DNA of 64,000 nt from Salegentibacter sp. Hel_I_6 (GTDB lineage: Bacteria; Bacteroidota; Bacteroidia; Flavobacteriales; Flavobacteriaceae), in contig NZ_JQNQ01000001.1 in NCBI RefSeq assembly GCF_000745315.1, positions 3,782,001-3,846,000 of the forward strand, in the 5' to 3' direction. The stretch's first letter is position 1. Every line of letters starts with the position of its first letter. Under the pieces are notes generated by a model, which worked only from the letters and a program-made list of their open reading frames with translations, made no database searches and was not told the DNA's origin. Shown here piece after piece: positions 26,999 through 36,984 of this stretch. Position numbers and translations under genes: made by a program.

Positions 26999-27724
26999 TT
27001 ATTTTAAATTTTCTAAAGTTATAGAATTACTGCTATTTCCCAGACGGCTTAGATATTTGAAATCATCTCCAATAACCTCAATAAATCCTATTTTTTCTTT
27101 TAATAAATTGAATTTAAAAACCTCTTGCTCTGTACTTTTCTTTTTACAAATAATATTCTTGTATATATTAAATATCAAATAATTGAAATAATCTACAATA
27201 GCTAAATTTATATTTTGTTTATTAACAATTTTAAAAGAGAGATCATAGTTTTCAAATGGAGAAAATATGCTATTTAATATTTCTTGTAAAGACCCATTTT
27301 GAATAATTTTCTCTTCAAATATAAAATGATTGGATTCATCTCTATTTTTCCTTAACCTTGGTAGAACTAACTTTTTCAACATTATTTCAATAATTTTAGC
27401 TTCACCTTGATCCTTAATGTTGGAAAAATATTTAGACTCCTTATTGAGTATTACAAAATAAGCACGAAAATTTAACAAAGGTAGTTTTTCATAAATTCTA
27501 GTTCTTACATCAAAATGATCATCAACTGCATGAAAATTTCTATTTAAAAGATCTTGTCTTACGTTTTCAAAATAGGCTTGATTTATCAAAAATTCTTTTA
27601 ATGATACAAAGAAGGATTCGATATCATCTGGTGAATCGGTTTTAATGCAACCATAAAGAAATAACTTATCTTTATTTAATATAACTCCACTTTCATCAAT
27701 ATAATACAAATTTCTTTTTTTCAC
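26999..27724 (-). CDS. DUF3800 domain protein, probable partner of the RT
   Basis: A 241-residue protein beginning NLYYIDESG, the DUF3800 signature with acidic residues D10 and E11, followed by FFVSLKEFL, an HFIFEEK-like strand, and NLAIVDYFNYLIFNIYKN, which carries the second conserved aspartate. DUF3800 proteins have an RNase H-like fold and are a recurring partner of retron RTs (the type VII group in published retron surveys, as I recall). It lies directly upstream of the RT, with only the structured RNA between. As the putative effector it may be a nuclease; no toxicity can be read from sequence. Confidence 0.75.
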   Translation of the reverse strand: MKKRNLYYIDESGVILNKDKLFLYGCIKTDSPDDIESFFVSLKEFLINQAYFENVRQDLLNRNFHAVDDHFDVRTRIYEKLPLLNFRAYFVILNKESKYFSNIKDQGEAKIIEIMLKKLVLPRLRKNRDESNHFIFEEKIIQNGSLQEILNSIFSPFENYDLSFKIVNKQNINLAIVDYFNYLIFNIYKNIICKKKSTEQEVFKFNLLKEKIGFIEVIGDDFKYLSRLGNSSNSITLENLK

Positions 27725-28639
27725 CTAATTAATATTATTGGATATTTCTAATATAGGATATTTTTAGATATATGTAATCCATTGAAGTTTTTATTGAAAA
27801 TTTTACAGATTCATTTGAGAGATGAAATCGAAGAAATGAATAGCAAGAGGGTAACACGCGATGCGATGTTACATACTCCTAATACATTGTAATTCAATAA
27901 TTTATGAATTTTAATCCTATCATTTTTCACGGAATTTGCGACAAATGCTCTCGCACCCCCTGTAAATAGATGGTTTTTTGCGACAAATTTCACGGAAAAC
28001 TGAAATTCAAACCCACTCACCACTTTTTCTTCCAATCCGCAAAAGCTCCGTTTCAGAAAAAGAGGTTCATTACAATTTGTCTTGGACACGAGCCAAAAAG
28101 CTTTGAAGATGAATTGGTAAACAAGATGATTCTAAAAGCTTTTTAACTCAAGTCCGCTTGACAGTAACTTAAATTCACCTATCGGGATTTCATAATTCTT
28201 TAAAATGCTTCTTACCACACCTTACCTTTTGCTGCTAAGGAACAAGCTTTAAAATTATCCGGAGCGCATAAACCGCTTTGCTATTTATAGCTCCTCAATA
28301 ATTTCAAAACTTGAAAATGAAGGAACATCAAAAGGTAATGCGATGGCACTGAAAGAAGTAAAATTAAATTAGCGGAATATCTAATTCATCCTTCTCTACA
28401 GTTGTTTTTCTTTTCGCCGTTAAAAGGAAAATGCTCAAGATAAAAAAAGTAAATTGTGGGCTATGTAATCTTAAATCTACTAAACCTATTTCTGATCATT
28501 TAATATTGTTGCCCTAAATATATCACAGAATGAATCATGAGAAAAATTAGCAGGAAAAGTAGTAAATCCTTATTTGTTTTTTTCCTATTATACTTTATTT
28601 ATTAGTTCTACTTAAGTTCTTCATGCAAATTCGCATTCA
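27725..28639. other. Gene-poor, degraded stretch of the island with short repeats
   Basis: No convincing intact gene. Two short words occur twice in swapped order: TTCACGGAA then TTTGCGACAAAT (27926-27946), and TTTGCGACAAAT then TTCACGGAA (27977-27997). Direct repeats GGATATTTYTA lie at 27740 and 27756, upstream of the DUF3800 gene. On the plus strand two short protein-like tails survive without starts: one ending FEDELVNKMILKAF at about 28144, and one ending SIISKLENEGTSKGNAMALK at about 28370 that is joined to an upstream piece only by a frame change. These look like remnants of decayed genes. A 92-codon minus-strand frame at 27811-28089 is judged non-coding. Confidence 0.5.
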
Positions 28640-29185
28640 TTAGATCCGTAAATCAAACCTACCCTCAGTTACTTTTACAATATTCCCAAATTCATTTTCA
28701 GCATTAAACCAAAATTCCCCTGAAATTACTCTTGCTTCTAAGTCAAAAAATAAAATTTTTAATTCTCCAACTTGTGCAGAGTTAGTCGAATATTCCTCTC
28801 CAGGTTTTAGCGCTGAAGTCGCTTCACCTGATAAATAAGTAGCAAAGCTTTCATTACTGTTTTCATCCTTTAAATTGAATGTTTGATCTTGCAAGTTGTT
28901 AATGTCAATATCGGTAACATATAATGCGACGGAAGTAAAACGATTTGGTCCTCCATCTCTACTAAAAAAGCTTATTATAAGAATGTTTATTTGTTCATCT
29001 GGTAAGTAGTCCAATTTGGATGTAGTATTTCCGTAAATTCCGCCACCACTGGGCTTGAGTATCTTTCCATCTACTAAACAAGAAATTCCTCCACTACCGT
29101 CATTATTAATTCCAGTTAAATTATTGTCACCCTTACTACAAGAAATAAATAATATCGCTACTATTAGTATTAATAATTTTTTCAT
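28640..29185 (-). CDS. DUF6252-like lipoprotein
   Basis: A 181-residue lipoprotein: leader MKKLLILIVAILFISC with lipobox cysteine C16, then a glycine/serine-rich linker and a beta-rich domain. The ISCLVDGKILKP opening and the GEFWFNAENEFGNIVKVTEGRFDL ending (split by several residues) follow the DUF6252 pattern of flavobacterial surface lipoproteins of unknown role. It is a lone gene in the island between the retron-like pair and the AlbA_2 gene, with gene-poor DNA on both sides. It may be a passenger rather than part of the defence-type cargo. Confidence 0.7.
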   Translation of the reverse strand: MKKLLILIVAILFISCSKGDNNLTGINNDGSGGISCLVDGKILKPSGGGIYGNTTSKLDYLPDEQINILIISFFSRDGGPNRFTSVALYVTDIDINNLQDQTFNLKDENSNESFATYLSGEATSALKPGEEYSTNSAQVGELKILFFDLEARVISGEFWFNAENEFGNIVKVTEGRFDLRI

Positions 29186-29469
29186 TTTAAATTAAAATTA
29201 CGCAGAGGTAAAATTGATGGCTAAATATACTTCATTTATAAGATGCGCTTTATCGCAATTGGTTGCGTCAAACTAAGTGCAAATTTATACTATGCTATTT
29301 TCGACTTAAACATCTCTTTTTTCATTGCGACCACCGGGAGTAATCAAGATTGTGCCCACAGACACACATCTTGCATTACTTTTCGAATTATAGCATTTTT
29401 TATAATTAATAGTCTTGGCAATATTTTCAATGAGGCTTTTTTATATTTACAAAATAAACTAACGGAATA

Positions 29470-30897
29470 ATGACCACAGAGAGAATACGGGAAATTTTAA
29501 AAGAAGGAGAAGGCCTTGAAATTGAATTTAAAACTTCGACATTCGAATTAAATAAAGACGTCTTTGAATCTATTTGTGCATTTCTTAACCGGAAAGGCGG
29601 TCATTTATTGTTGGGAGTTAAAGATGATGGCACTGCTCAGGGAATAATAGAAGATTGCCTGGAAGATATAAATAATAATATTGTTACCCTTGCTAACAAT
29701 CCCCAAAAGCTTAACCCGCCATTCTATTTATCAACGCAGATTGTAGATTATGAAGATAAAAAGATAATTTATGTTTTTGTTCCCGAGAGCTCCCAAGTCC
29801 ATAGTACCAATGGGAAAATATTTGATCGAAATGAAGATGGTGATTTCGATATTACCCGTCAAACTGAACAGGTGACCCAACTCTATCTTCGAAAGCAAAG
29901 TATTTATTCCGAAAACAAAATTTATTCTCATTTAGGTATAAATGATTTTAAACAGGATCTTTTCAGTCGGGTTCGTACCCTTGCCAAAAACCAAAGAGCC
30001 GATCACCCCTGGCAGGATATGGACAATGAAGAATTAATGCGGTCATCCGGATTATATAAACGTGATCATCAGACCGGAAAAAATGGTTACACCTTAGCTG
30101 CAGTATTATTATTTGGTAAAGATGAAGTGATACAAAGTGTATTACCACACCATAAAACAGATGCAATCCTAAGGATTGAAAATACTGATCGTTATGATGA
30201 TCGAGATGATATTCGAACCAACCTGATTGAAAGTTATGATAGGCTTATGAATTTTATTAGAAAGCATTTGCCTGACAAGTTTTATCAGGAGGGCGAACAG
30301 CGAATCAGTTTGAGAGATCATATTTTTAGGGAAATCATTGGAAACCTGTTAATCCACAGGGAGTATGGGAATGCCTTTCCGGCGAAACTGGTCATTGAAA
30401 AGGAACGGGTGATTACTGAAAACTGGAACCGGCCACATGATAGTGGCATTATAGACCCTGCAAATTTTTCACCTTATCCTAAAAACCCTGTAATTGCAAA
30501 ATTTTTTAAAGAAATAGGCAGGGTTGATGAATTAGGCTCTGGGGTACGCAATACTTTTAAGTATTGTGGTATTTATACACCAGGAACCAATCCTCAATTT
30601 ATAGAAAACGACGTATTTAAGACTATTATACCATTAAAACCCGAGCAGAATAATATTGTTAATACTTCCAATGATTGGGAGGAAGTTCGGAATAAGTTCG
30701 GAGAAAAGTTGGGAGAAAGTTCGGAAAAGATTTTATCGTTGATTTACAGTGATCGGTATATCTCGGCCTCGGCAATGGCCGAAATAATAAATATCTCAGA
30801 AAGAGCTGTAGAAAAACAAATTGCAAAATTAAAAGAGAAAGGAATCCTCAAAAGAATTGGGCCTAATAAAGGCGGCTACTGGAAGATAATTTTTTAA
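29470..30897 (+). CDS. AlbA_2 (Schlafen-type) ATP-binding transcriptional regulator-like protein
   Basis: A 475-residue protein in three parts. Residues about 10-130 form an AlbA_2/Schlafen domain (EGEGLEIEFKTS, NRKGGHLLLGVKDDG). The middle contains the HATPase_c_4-type region (REIIGNLLIHREYG, GRVDELGSGVRNTFKYC). The C-terminus is a winged helix (ASAMAEIINISERAVEKQIA, LKRIGPNKGGYW). Such proteins are widespread beside restriction and other conflict genes, and some Schlafen domains are RNases. It lies 36 bp upstream of the broken primase-helicase gene on the same strand, suggesting one unit. Function in this island is inferred only. Confidence 0.8.
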   Translation: MTTERIREILKEGEGLEIEFKTSTFELNKDVFESICAFLNRKGGHLLLGVKDDGTAQGIIEDCLEDINNNIVTLANNPQKLNPPFYLSTQIVDYEDKKIIYVFVPESSQVHSTNGKIFDRNEDGDFDITRQTEQVTQLYLRKQSIYSENKIYSHLGINDFKQDLFSRVRTLAKNQRADHPWQDMDNEELMRSSGLYKRDHQTGKNGYTLAAVLLFGKDEVIQSVLPHHKTDAILRIENTDRYDDRDDIRTNLIESYDRLMNFIRKHLPDKFYQEGEQRISLRDHIFREIIGNLLIHREYGNAFPAKLVIEKERVITENWNRPHDSGIIDPANFSPYPKNPVIAKFFKEIGRVDELGSGVRNTFKYCGIYTPGTNPQFIENDVFKTIIPLKPEQNNIVNTSNDWEEVRNKFGEKLGESSEKILSLIYSDRYISASAMAEIINISERAVEKQIAKLKEKGILKRIGPNKGGYWKIIF

Positions 30898-30933
30898 ACG
30901 CTTCTTGTTTAAGATAAAGAGAAAGGCTGGTCA

Positions 30934-33907
30934 ATGGAAGTAGATTTAATAAGTTCTTTATTTAAAGGCCGAACAGATGTATTTGCAATTCATTGGCAAA
31001 AGGGAAAGAAAAGTGGATATATGCCGGCTTATAGCTACGACCCTTATATGTATCGATTGCATAAAATGAAAGGGGGCTCGTTTAAAAATTATAAAGACAA
31101 AACCCACCAACCATTAACCGGTTACCAAATTGAAAAACACCTTAACGGTAAACAATTAATAGGAATTTACCCTTTATTGAAAGATAATACTTCTTGGTTT
31201 ATCGCTGCTGATTTTGATAAGCATAATTGGATTGAAGAATGTCGGAAATTAATTGAAATTTGTTCTGATAATAATTTGCCAGCGTACTTGGAAAGATCAC
31301 GTTCTGGTAACGGCGGACACGTTTAGATATTTTTCGATGAATCTTATCCGGCATTTAAAAGCAGAAGAATTTTAATCAGCTTAATGGAGAAGGCTGGTTT
31401 GTTTTCCATTTTTGAGAAAAACTCCAGTTTTGATCGGTTATTTCCAAACCAAGATTATCACTCTGGCAAGGGACTGGGCAATCTTATTGCCCTACCATTC
31501 TATAAGCCGGCAATAGAGAAAGGAAATAGCTGCTTTGTTGATCCAAATTCTGAGGAGTTAACACCGTATCCTGATCACGAGAAATTCTTAAGTACAGTTG
31601 AAAAAAATTCCATTGAAGATCTTGATCAATTATATAATTTGCTAGCAATTGAAACAAAGAATAATCCAGGTATAAAAAATAGTTCAGCAACACTCCGAAT
31701 AAGTCTGAAAAATACTTTGCGTTTAAATAAGTCTGGAATTAATTCAAATTTGCTCCATTTTTTAAAAGAAGAATTGAATTTTGCCAATTCTGAATTCTTT
31801 ATAAAGAAAAAATCTGGCAAAAATACCTGGGGAACACAGCCCTATTTCACTTGTATTGAAGATACGGAAAAAGAGATTATTCTACCACGAGGTTTTATTG
31901 GAAGGCTAATTCGTTACTGTAATAGCAAAAAATTTTGTTATGATTTCCACGATAGAAGACAAAAACAAGCATCCGTAGCATTCTCTTTTGATATAGAACT
32001 TCGCTCACACCAGCATTTGGCAATTGAAGCGGCTTCAAAGAAAGATTTCGGAATTATTTCTGCTCCACCGGGTTCTGGAAAGACCGTAATGGGCTTGAAG
32101 ATTATTGCAGAAAAAAGACAGCCAGCACTTATAGTTGTGCATAGGAAACAGTTAATGGAACAGTGGCTTGAACGAATTATATCCTTAGAATTCCTAAAAA
32201 TGAAATCGGAAAAATAGGTCAGGGAAAGGCTAAAGCGGGAAAGAAAATTACCGTTGCTATGATCCAAAGTCTGGGGAAACACCTTGAGAAGCAGGAATCA
32301 AATGAATTCAGCCGATCTTTTGGTACAATAATCATTGATGAATGTCATCATATACCGGCCAAATCATACAGAAATACAATATCAAAATTTTCCTCGTATT
32401 ATCAATATGGTTTAACTGCTACCCCCTTTCGAAAAGGTAATGATGAAAAGTAATCTTTGCATATTTAGGAAATAATATTGCAGAAATAAAATCTACTGAT
32501 ATAGATGAATACAAGCGTCCAAGGATTGTGATTAGAAATACTTCCCTGGATATTCCTTTTAATTCCAAGACCGATACATTTGAAACCTTATCAAAAATCC
32601 TGATTCATGATTCTTCCCGAAATAAACTCATTCTAAATGATGTAGAGACTGAACTAAAATTGGGAAAAAAGGCTGTTATTATTACCGAGCGAAAAGAACA
32701 TATTGAAACCTTGAACCAATACCTCAAACAATCTTATGAATCTATAACTTTAAGTGGGGATGATTCTGAGGCAAAGCGTACAACCAAATGGAAACTACTG
32801 AATGAAGGGAATTACCAGGTTTTAATTACTACTGGTCAGTTTTTTGGCGAGGGCAGTGATCTTCAGAATGCTTCCTGTCTTTTCCTGATCTACCCTTTTT
32901 CCTTCAAGGGTAAGCTAATTCAATATATTGGACGCGTACAACGTTCAGAGCTTACACCAGTCATTTATGACTACCGCGATTATAAAATCGATTATCTGAA
33001 CCGTCTATTTCTTAAAAGGAATAAACATTACAGACATTTTGATAAACAGGCGACTTTGTTTGATGACGAAAGATATACAATAGTTTCTTCTCAACTTTTA
33101 ACGATTGACAAGAAAGTTAAAATAGCAATAACTGATCTTGATTTCCGGTATGGAGCCGTTGCCTTTAATTATCAACCTTCTGAGCTTAATAAACCCCTTG
33201 AATTTGAAATTGAAAATGATGATTTACGGCCAGAATTTGATGTTTTAAAACCTTATTTCTCCAAAACATTAAAATCAAAGTATGTTGAAGTTGAAATTTA
33301 TGCAGAATACGAAAACAAGGTCTTAATGGCTCAATCGGCTTATTCAAGAGATATAGATAACATTAACCAGGAGCTTATAGAAAGTGTAAGATTCAGATTT
33401 ACAAAAAAAAATATTTCAGGCAGGAATTATTCAGATAAAGCAAATGGTGGTCTATTAGATCTTGAAGATTTACAGGATAGGAATAATACAGCTCTTTACA
33501 ATTCCGAAGAAGATTTAATAAATGAATTATTAAAGAATAAAGATGTAAAGCATTTTCGACAAATACGCTACTTGGCTTTAAAACACGAAAGTAATATTAT
33601 GAAACTTCGGTTTGTTTTACAGCCCTTTTCGTTTGTTTTCCTGATCCTAGGAAAGGAAGCATATCATCTTATCCTGGAAACTTTAGATACTGAAGAAGCA
33701 ACTTATATATGGCACTTTGAAAGATTAGAGGAACTACAGAGTGATATCAATCTGGTTGATAAAAACTTAAATCTAATTCGAAATAAAGGCCGGCAAATTT
33801 TTTTAGAATCTCCTCCTGAAAATTTTAGCAGAATTGTACACGATTACTCCAACAAGCGTAAGGGTTTTATAATTTGGAAAAGCACGCTGGAAGAAAGGCT
33901 TTTTTAA
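30934..33907 (+). pseudogene. Primase-helicase of the TOTE conflict type, inactivated
   Basis: A single gene of about 990 codons split by three lesions. The N-terminal part is an archaeo-eukaryotic primase domain (WFIAADFDKHNW, then RSGNGGHV) of the kind found in TOTE conflict systems. It is followed by a superfamily 2 helicase (APPGSGKT, IIIDECHH, GLTATPF, and QYIGRVQRS in the C-terminal lobe). Lesions: TAG at 31324-31326 where the family has Trp after GGHV, in the same frame; a one-base loss near 32182-32190; and another near 32451. After each the coding pattern resumes with good similarity, so the gene was recently intact. Sequencing error could explain single lesions but hardly all three. 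Confidence 0.85.
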
Positions 33908-34060
33908 GAATCCATTATTTTTGTATCTTTATAGCACCAAAGACGATCAAATATTATTAGTCTTATTGTTCTTTCTATTTTAGTGAATGATTCGGTGAAT
34001 ATATCCAGAATTTAGAATACAAAGTCGCGGTTTTAAAGGTCTTGTGAAGCCTAAAAAACT
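33908..34060. other. Non-coding right end of the island
   Basis: AT-rich DNA between the broken helicase gene and attR. It holds a pair of GTGAAT words at 33983 and 33995, 12 bp apart, faintly like the GTGAG pairs at the left end. Nothing else was recognised. Confidence 0.4.
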
Positions 34061-34079
34061 TCCTGCCACCCCGACTTTT
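34061..34079 (+). repeat. attR: right 19-bp direct repeat of the genomic island
   Basis: An exact copy of the tRNA-Pro 3' end, TCCTGCCACCCCGACTTTT, with no tRNA body before it. It marks the right border of a roughly 9.65-kb insertion. The following bases, TTTTTGAG (34076-34083) and CTCAAAAA (34095-34102), form an inverted repeat that may be the original tRNA terminator displaced by the insertion. From there to 34302 no gene is visible. Confidence 0.88.
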
Positions 34080-34302
34080 TGAGTATCAAAATAGCTCAAA
34101 AACTACCTAAATAAATGATTTTCAGTGTTTTTATAAATACTGGGGATCATTTTTTTTTGTTTGATATCAAATAAAATGTGACCTATTCGGCTACCTATTT
34201 CTTCTTAGCTTTTAATTATTCCAGGTTTTTATTATAAGTTGACCTCTACAAGTATTTCGAATTGGTTTTCTCTAAATGAAAGGCTGTAAAAAAAATAAGT
34301 TC

Positions 34303-34968
34303 TTAAATAAGATTTAGATCTTTCACAAGGCTAATTAAATGCGTGGTATTTCTTGCCTGTAAACCTTCTTTCAATTCTTTTAATCTCTTTTCTATGGCAC
34401 TTTTGCTATTTGGAAAGATATTTTTGGATTTAAAGTGATCTTTAATTTCATCCTGGGTATATCCCTTAGATACACATTGAAGCAGATTGATTTCAAAATC
34501 ATTTAAAACAAAAAGGTTGTCCTGTTTTCTTTTGGCTTCTAATACGGGAGAAATGTATGAGTTCCCTTCGCTTATGGCAATAATTGCGTTTTCAAGATCC
34601 CTCATTCCGTAGCGGTCTTTACAAACGTAAGCTTCAATATTGCTCGATTTCCATAGCGTATTTATGGTTTGTGGATGATCTTCTATTGTATTTACAAGAA
34701 TTTTTAAGTTAGGGTCCAGTTCTTTTAAAATTGCTATAAGTTCCTGGCCAGAACCTATTTTTTGGTTTTGGTGATCTTGTTTAAAAGAAAGGTCGCAGAT
34801 CAATAAATCGTAAGCTTGCTCATCTAAAATTGCTTTTTTTGCTAAAATATAAGCTTTGTCGCAATATTGGGCGTGGTCTACATTTTCTATTTGCAGCTTT
34901 TTGAGAACACTGGCGACTGCGAAGTTTACACTATCCAGATCTTCGGCTACTAAAACCTTCTTAAACAT
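34303..34968 (-). CDS. Response regulator with divergent LuxR-type DNA-binding domain
   Basis: A 221-residue regulator. The receiver has the acidic pair in VLVAEDLDS and the phosphoacceptor D59 in LLICDLSF; the usual Thr and Lys positions are in LVNTIED and YVCKDRYG. The C-terminal helix-turn-helix (NDFEINLLQCVSKGYTQDEI) is NarL/LuxR-like but has an unusually long insertion before the recognition part. It is 8 bp downstream of a TPR sensor kinase gene on the same strand, surely its partner. Targets unknown. Confidence 0.82.
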   Translation of the reverse strand: MFKKVLVAEDLDSVNFAVASVLKKLQIENVDHAQYCDKAYILAKKAILDEQAYDLLICDLSFKQDHQNQKIGSGQELIAILKELDPNLKILVNTIEDHPQTINTLWKSSNIEAYVCKDRYGMRDLENAIIAISEGNSYISPVLEAKRKQDNLFVLNDFEINLLQCVSKGYTQDEIKDHFKSKNIFPNSKSAIEKRLKELKEGLQARNTTHLISLVKDLNLI

Positions 34969-34976
34969 TATCCTAA

Positions 34977-36896
34977 TTATTCGGGTATTTGGATTTTAGC
35001 TTTAAATCCTTCTCCCTGTTTTGTTTCAAAAGTAATTAATCCCTTTACAGATAAAATACGGTTTTCCACATTTTGAAGTCCGTTACCTACTTTAATTTCT
35101 TCAAGGCTAGCTCCTTTGCCGGTATCAGAATAACTGATTTTTAATTTTTTATCCTCGTGGAAAAAGTTAAGTGCGACAAACTTTGCTTCACTGTGTTTTT
35201 TCATATTTACCATTAGTTCCTGCAAAACACGATAGATCACGATCTTTTTTTCTTCAGAAAATTTCTCCCAATTCACCGATTTTTCTCCTTTTAGAATTAA
35301 TCTCGAATTTCCGCTGATATGACTTAAATTTATAATCAGCATTTCTCCGAAATCTTCATCAGTAGCAATTTCACTATTTTCTCGTGAAATATCTCTGGTT
35401 TGTGTATAGATTCTTTCTAATTTATCCAGGTCGTCTTTGCTGGCTATCATTTCAAGTCGGCTCATAATATTATAGATATCATTAGCCAGTTCATCATGTA
35501 TTTTCTTAGAGATTCTGGATTCGGTTTTGTGAACTTCCTGTATTTTTTCTTTCCTATGTTTTTGTCTAAAATAGTAAAGCATAAAACTTCCGCCTAGAAT
35601 TCCTAATAAAGCCAGGGCAGAAATAATAATACTTCGCTCTCTTAGGTTCTGAGTTTCCAGGGTTTGTTTTGCGGTGAGGGCTTCCAGACCTAAGATTTCT
35701 TTTTGTTTTTGTTCCTCGTCAAACCTAATTTTCGCGAAAGTATTTTTAGCGACTAGGTTAGCCTGGTTAACGCTATCATTCAGTTTAATATAATGCTTAA
35801 CTTCAGTATTGCTTTGGGAAGCAGGTGCAAGTTCAATATATTTTTCAAGAGCTTCTAATTCAGCTTGTACCGAGCTATTTTTGGTGAGCTTCAACCATCT
35901 TTTTGCATATTTTATAGCCTCATTTTTATTGCTGTTTCTATAGAATTCTACTAAATGCGTGTAGCTGGCGTCCAGACCAGATTTATCATTAATTTCCCGA
36001 CGTATATTTAAAGCTTTTAGAAAATCGGATTCTACTTTTGCAGTAGAATCCTGAAGCCATTTCGTATAAGCAAGATTATCTAAATACCTCGCTTCACTTT
36101 CCTTATCTAAAATTTGTTTCTGAGTTAGCAAATCCTGAAAAGAATTAATTGCTTTAGCATAGTTACCCTGGTCCCGTGTAATTAATGCAATATTGTTTAA
36201 ATAAGTAAGGTTATCCTTCTTTTTTACGGCAAATTTCAGTGCTTCATTGTATTCTCTTAGTGCATCTTCTAAAAAGCCCTGATTTCTGTAAACCATAGCT
36301 ACCAGGTTATGCGCACTACTTATATAGGCGGAATCTTCTTTTTCATCTAGTAGTCTTAAGGCCTCTATGGCATTTTCCTGGGCACCGTGATAATCTGAAA
36401 TTCTGGATTGCGAATTCGCCATTTCCAGGGTTCTGCGTCCCGCTTTAGAGCTGTCACCAACCGCCAGGTAAAGTTGTCTTGATTTGTAACTGTTTCTAAA
36501 AACTTCCTCCTGATCTCCCAGGTAAAATTGGATTTTTCCTTTGCGATAATATCCCATGGCAATCCAGGAAGTGTCCTCATTCAATCTTCCCGAATTAATT
36601 AGCTTTTCAGCAAAAAGACTGGAACTGTCGTATTCTTTTAACCGAGTGTGGTAGTAGATTTTGTAATCATAAAGGAGGGGGAGAAGTGTGTCCTGCTGAT
36701 TGGCAAACGAAATGGATTTATTTATTGTTTCAATTATCTGCCGGGATTCAGAAATTTCCTTAGATTTTTCAAAATAAAAGGTTACAGAATCATTTCTAAT
36801 TTCAGTATTATCCTCTTCCTGAAAATTTTTATTACAGGAGATTAACGAAAAAAACAAGATAAATACTGGCCAATTGATAGACCGGGAAGTGTTCAT
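34977..36896 (-). CDS. TPR sensor histidine kinase (NarX-like)
   Basis: A 639-residue sensor. An N-terminal hydrophobic leader ends in LISC (C21), so the protein may be lipidated, and periplasmic TPR-type repeats fill residues 60-380. A coiled segment leads to one transmembrane helix at about 422-443. The HisKA_3-type box has H467 in KKIHDELANDIYN. The ATPase N-box is LQELMVNMKKHSEAK and the G-box is DTGKG at 591-595. This design, with TPRs outside and a NarX-type kinase inside, is common in Bacteroidota. It pairs with the downstream response regulator; the signal is unknown. Confidence 0.85.
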   Translation of the reverse strand: MNTSRSINWPVFILFFSLISCNKNFQEEDNTEIRNDSVTFYFEKSKEISESRQIIETINKSISFANQQDTLLPLLYDYKIYYHTRLKEYDSSSLFAEKLINSGRLNEDTSWIAMGYYRKGKIQFYLGDQEEVFRNSYKSRQLYLAVGDSSKAGRRTLEMANSQSRISDYHGAQENAIEALRLLDEKEDSAYISSAHNLVAMVYRNQGFLEDALREYNEALKFAVKKKDNLTYLNNIALITRDQGNYAKAINSFQDLLTQKQILDKESEARYLDNLAYTKWLQDSTAKVESDFLKALNIRREINDKSGLDASYTHLVEFYRNSNKNEAIKYAKRWLKLTKNSSVQAELEALEKYIELAPASQSNTEVKHYIKLNDSVNQANLVAKNTFAKIRFDEEQKQKEILGLEALTAKQTLETQNLRERSIIISALALLGILGGSFMLYYFRQKHRKEKIQEVHKTESRISKKIHDELANDIYNIMSRLEMIASKDDLDKLERIYTQTRDISRENSEIATDEDFGEMLIINLSHISGNSRLILKGEKSVNWEKFSEEKKIVIYRVLQELMVNMKKHSEAKFVALNFFHEDKKLKISYSDTGKGASLEEIKVGNGLQNVENRILSVKGLITFETKQGEGFKAKIQIPE

Positions 36897-36933
36897 AAAG
36901 AGGTCAAAACGAATAATATGAAGTAATAAATTG

Positions 36934-36984
36934 AATAATAAAAAGGGAGATTAATCTTGTAGAAAAATCCCCCTTTTTATTATT
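36934..36984 (-). terminator. Terminator overlapping the end of the acidic small gene
   Basis: AATAATAAAAAGGG at 36934-36947 pairs with CCCTTTTTATTATT at 36971-36984; the T-rich side runs on along the minus strand. The right arm includes the stop codon of the gene at 36980-37276. Confidence 0.65.

Noticed and set aside
27811..28089. 92-codon minus-strand frame upstream of the DUF3800 gene
   Set aside because: It runs through the repeated TTTGCGACAAAT/TTCACGGAA block, has only a GTG start, and no domain; the composition looks non-coding.
28537..28605. 22-residue basic-hydrophobic peptide resembling a type I toxin
   Set aside because: No antisense RNA or promoter evidence and too short to support.
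29243..29470. 75-codon plus-strand frame before the AlbA_2 gene
   Set aside because: Low-complexity, no clear ribosome site and no recognisable protein; more likely leader DNA.
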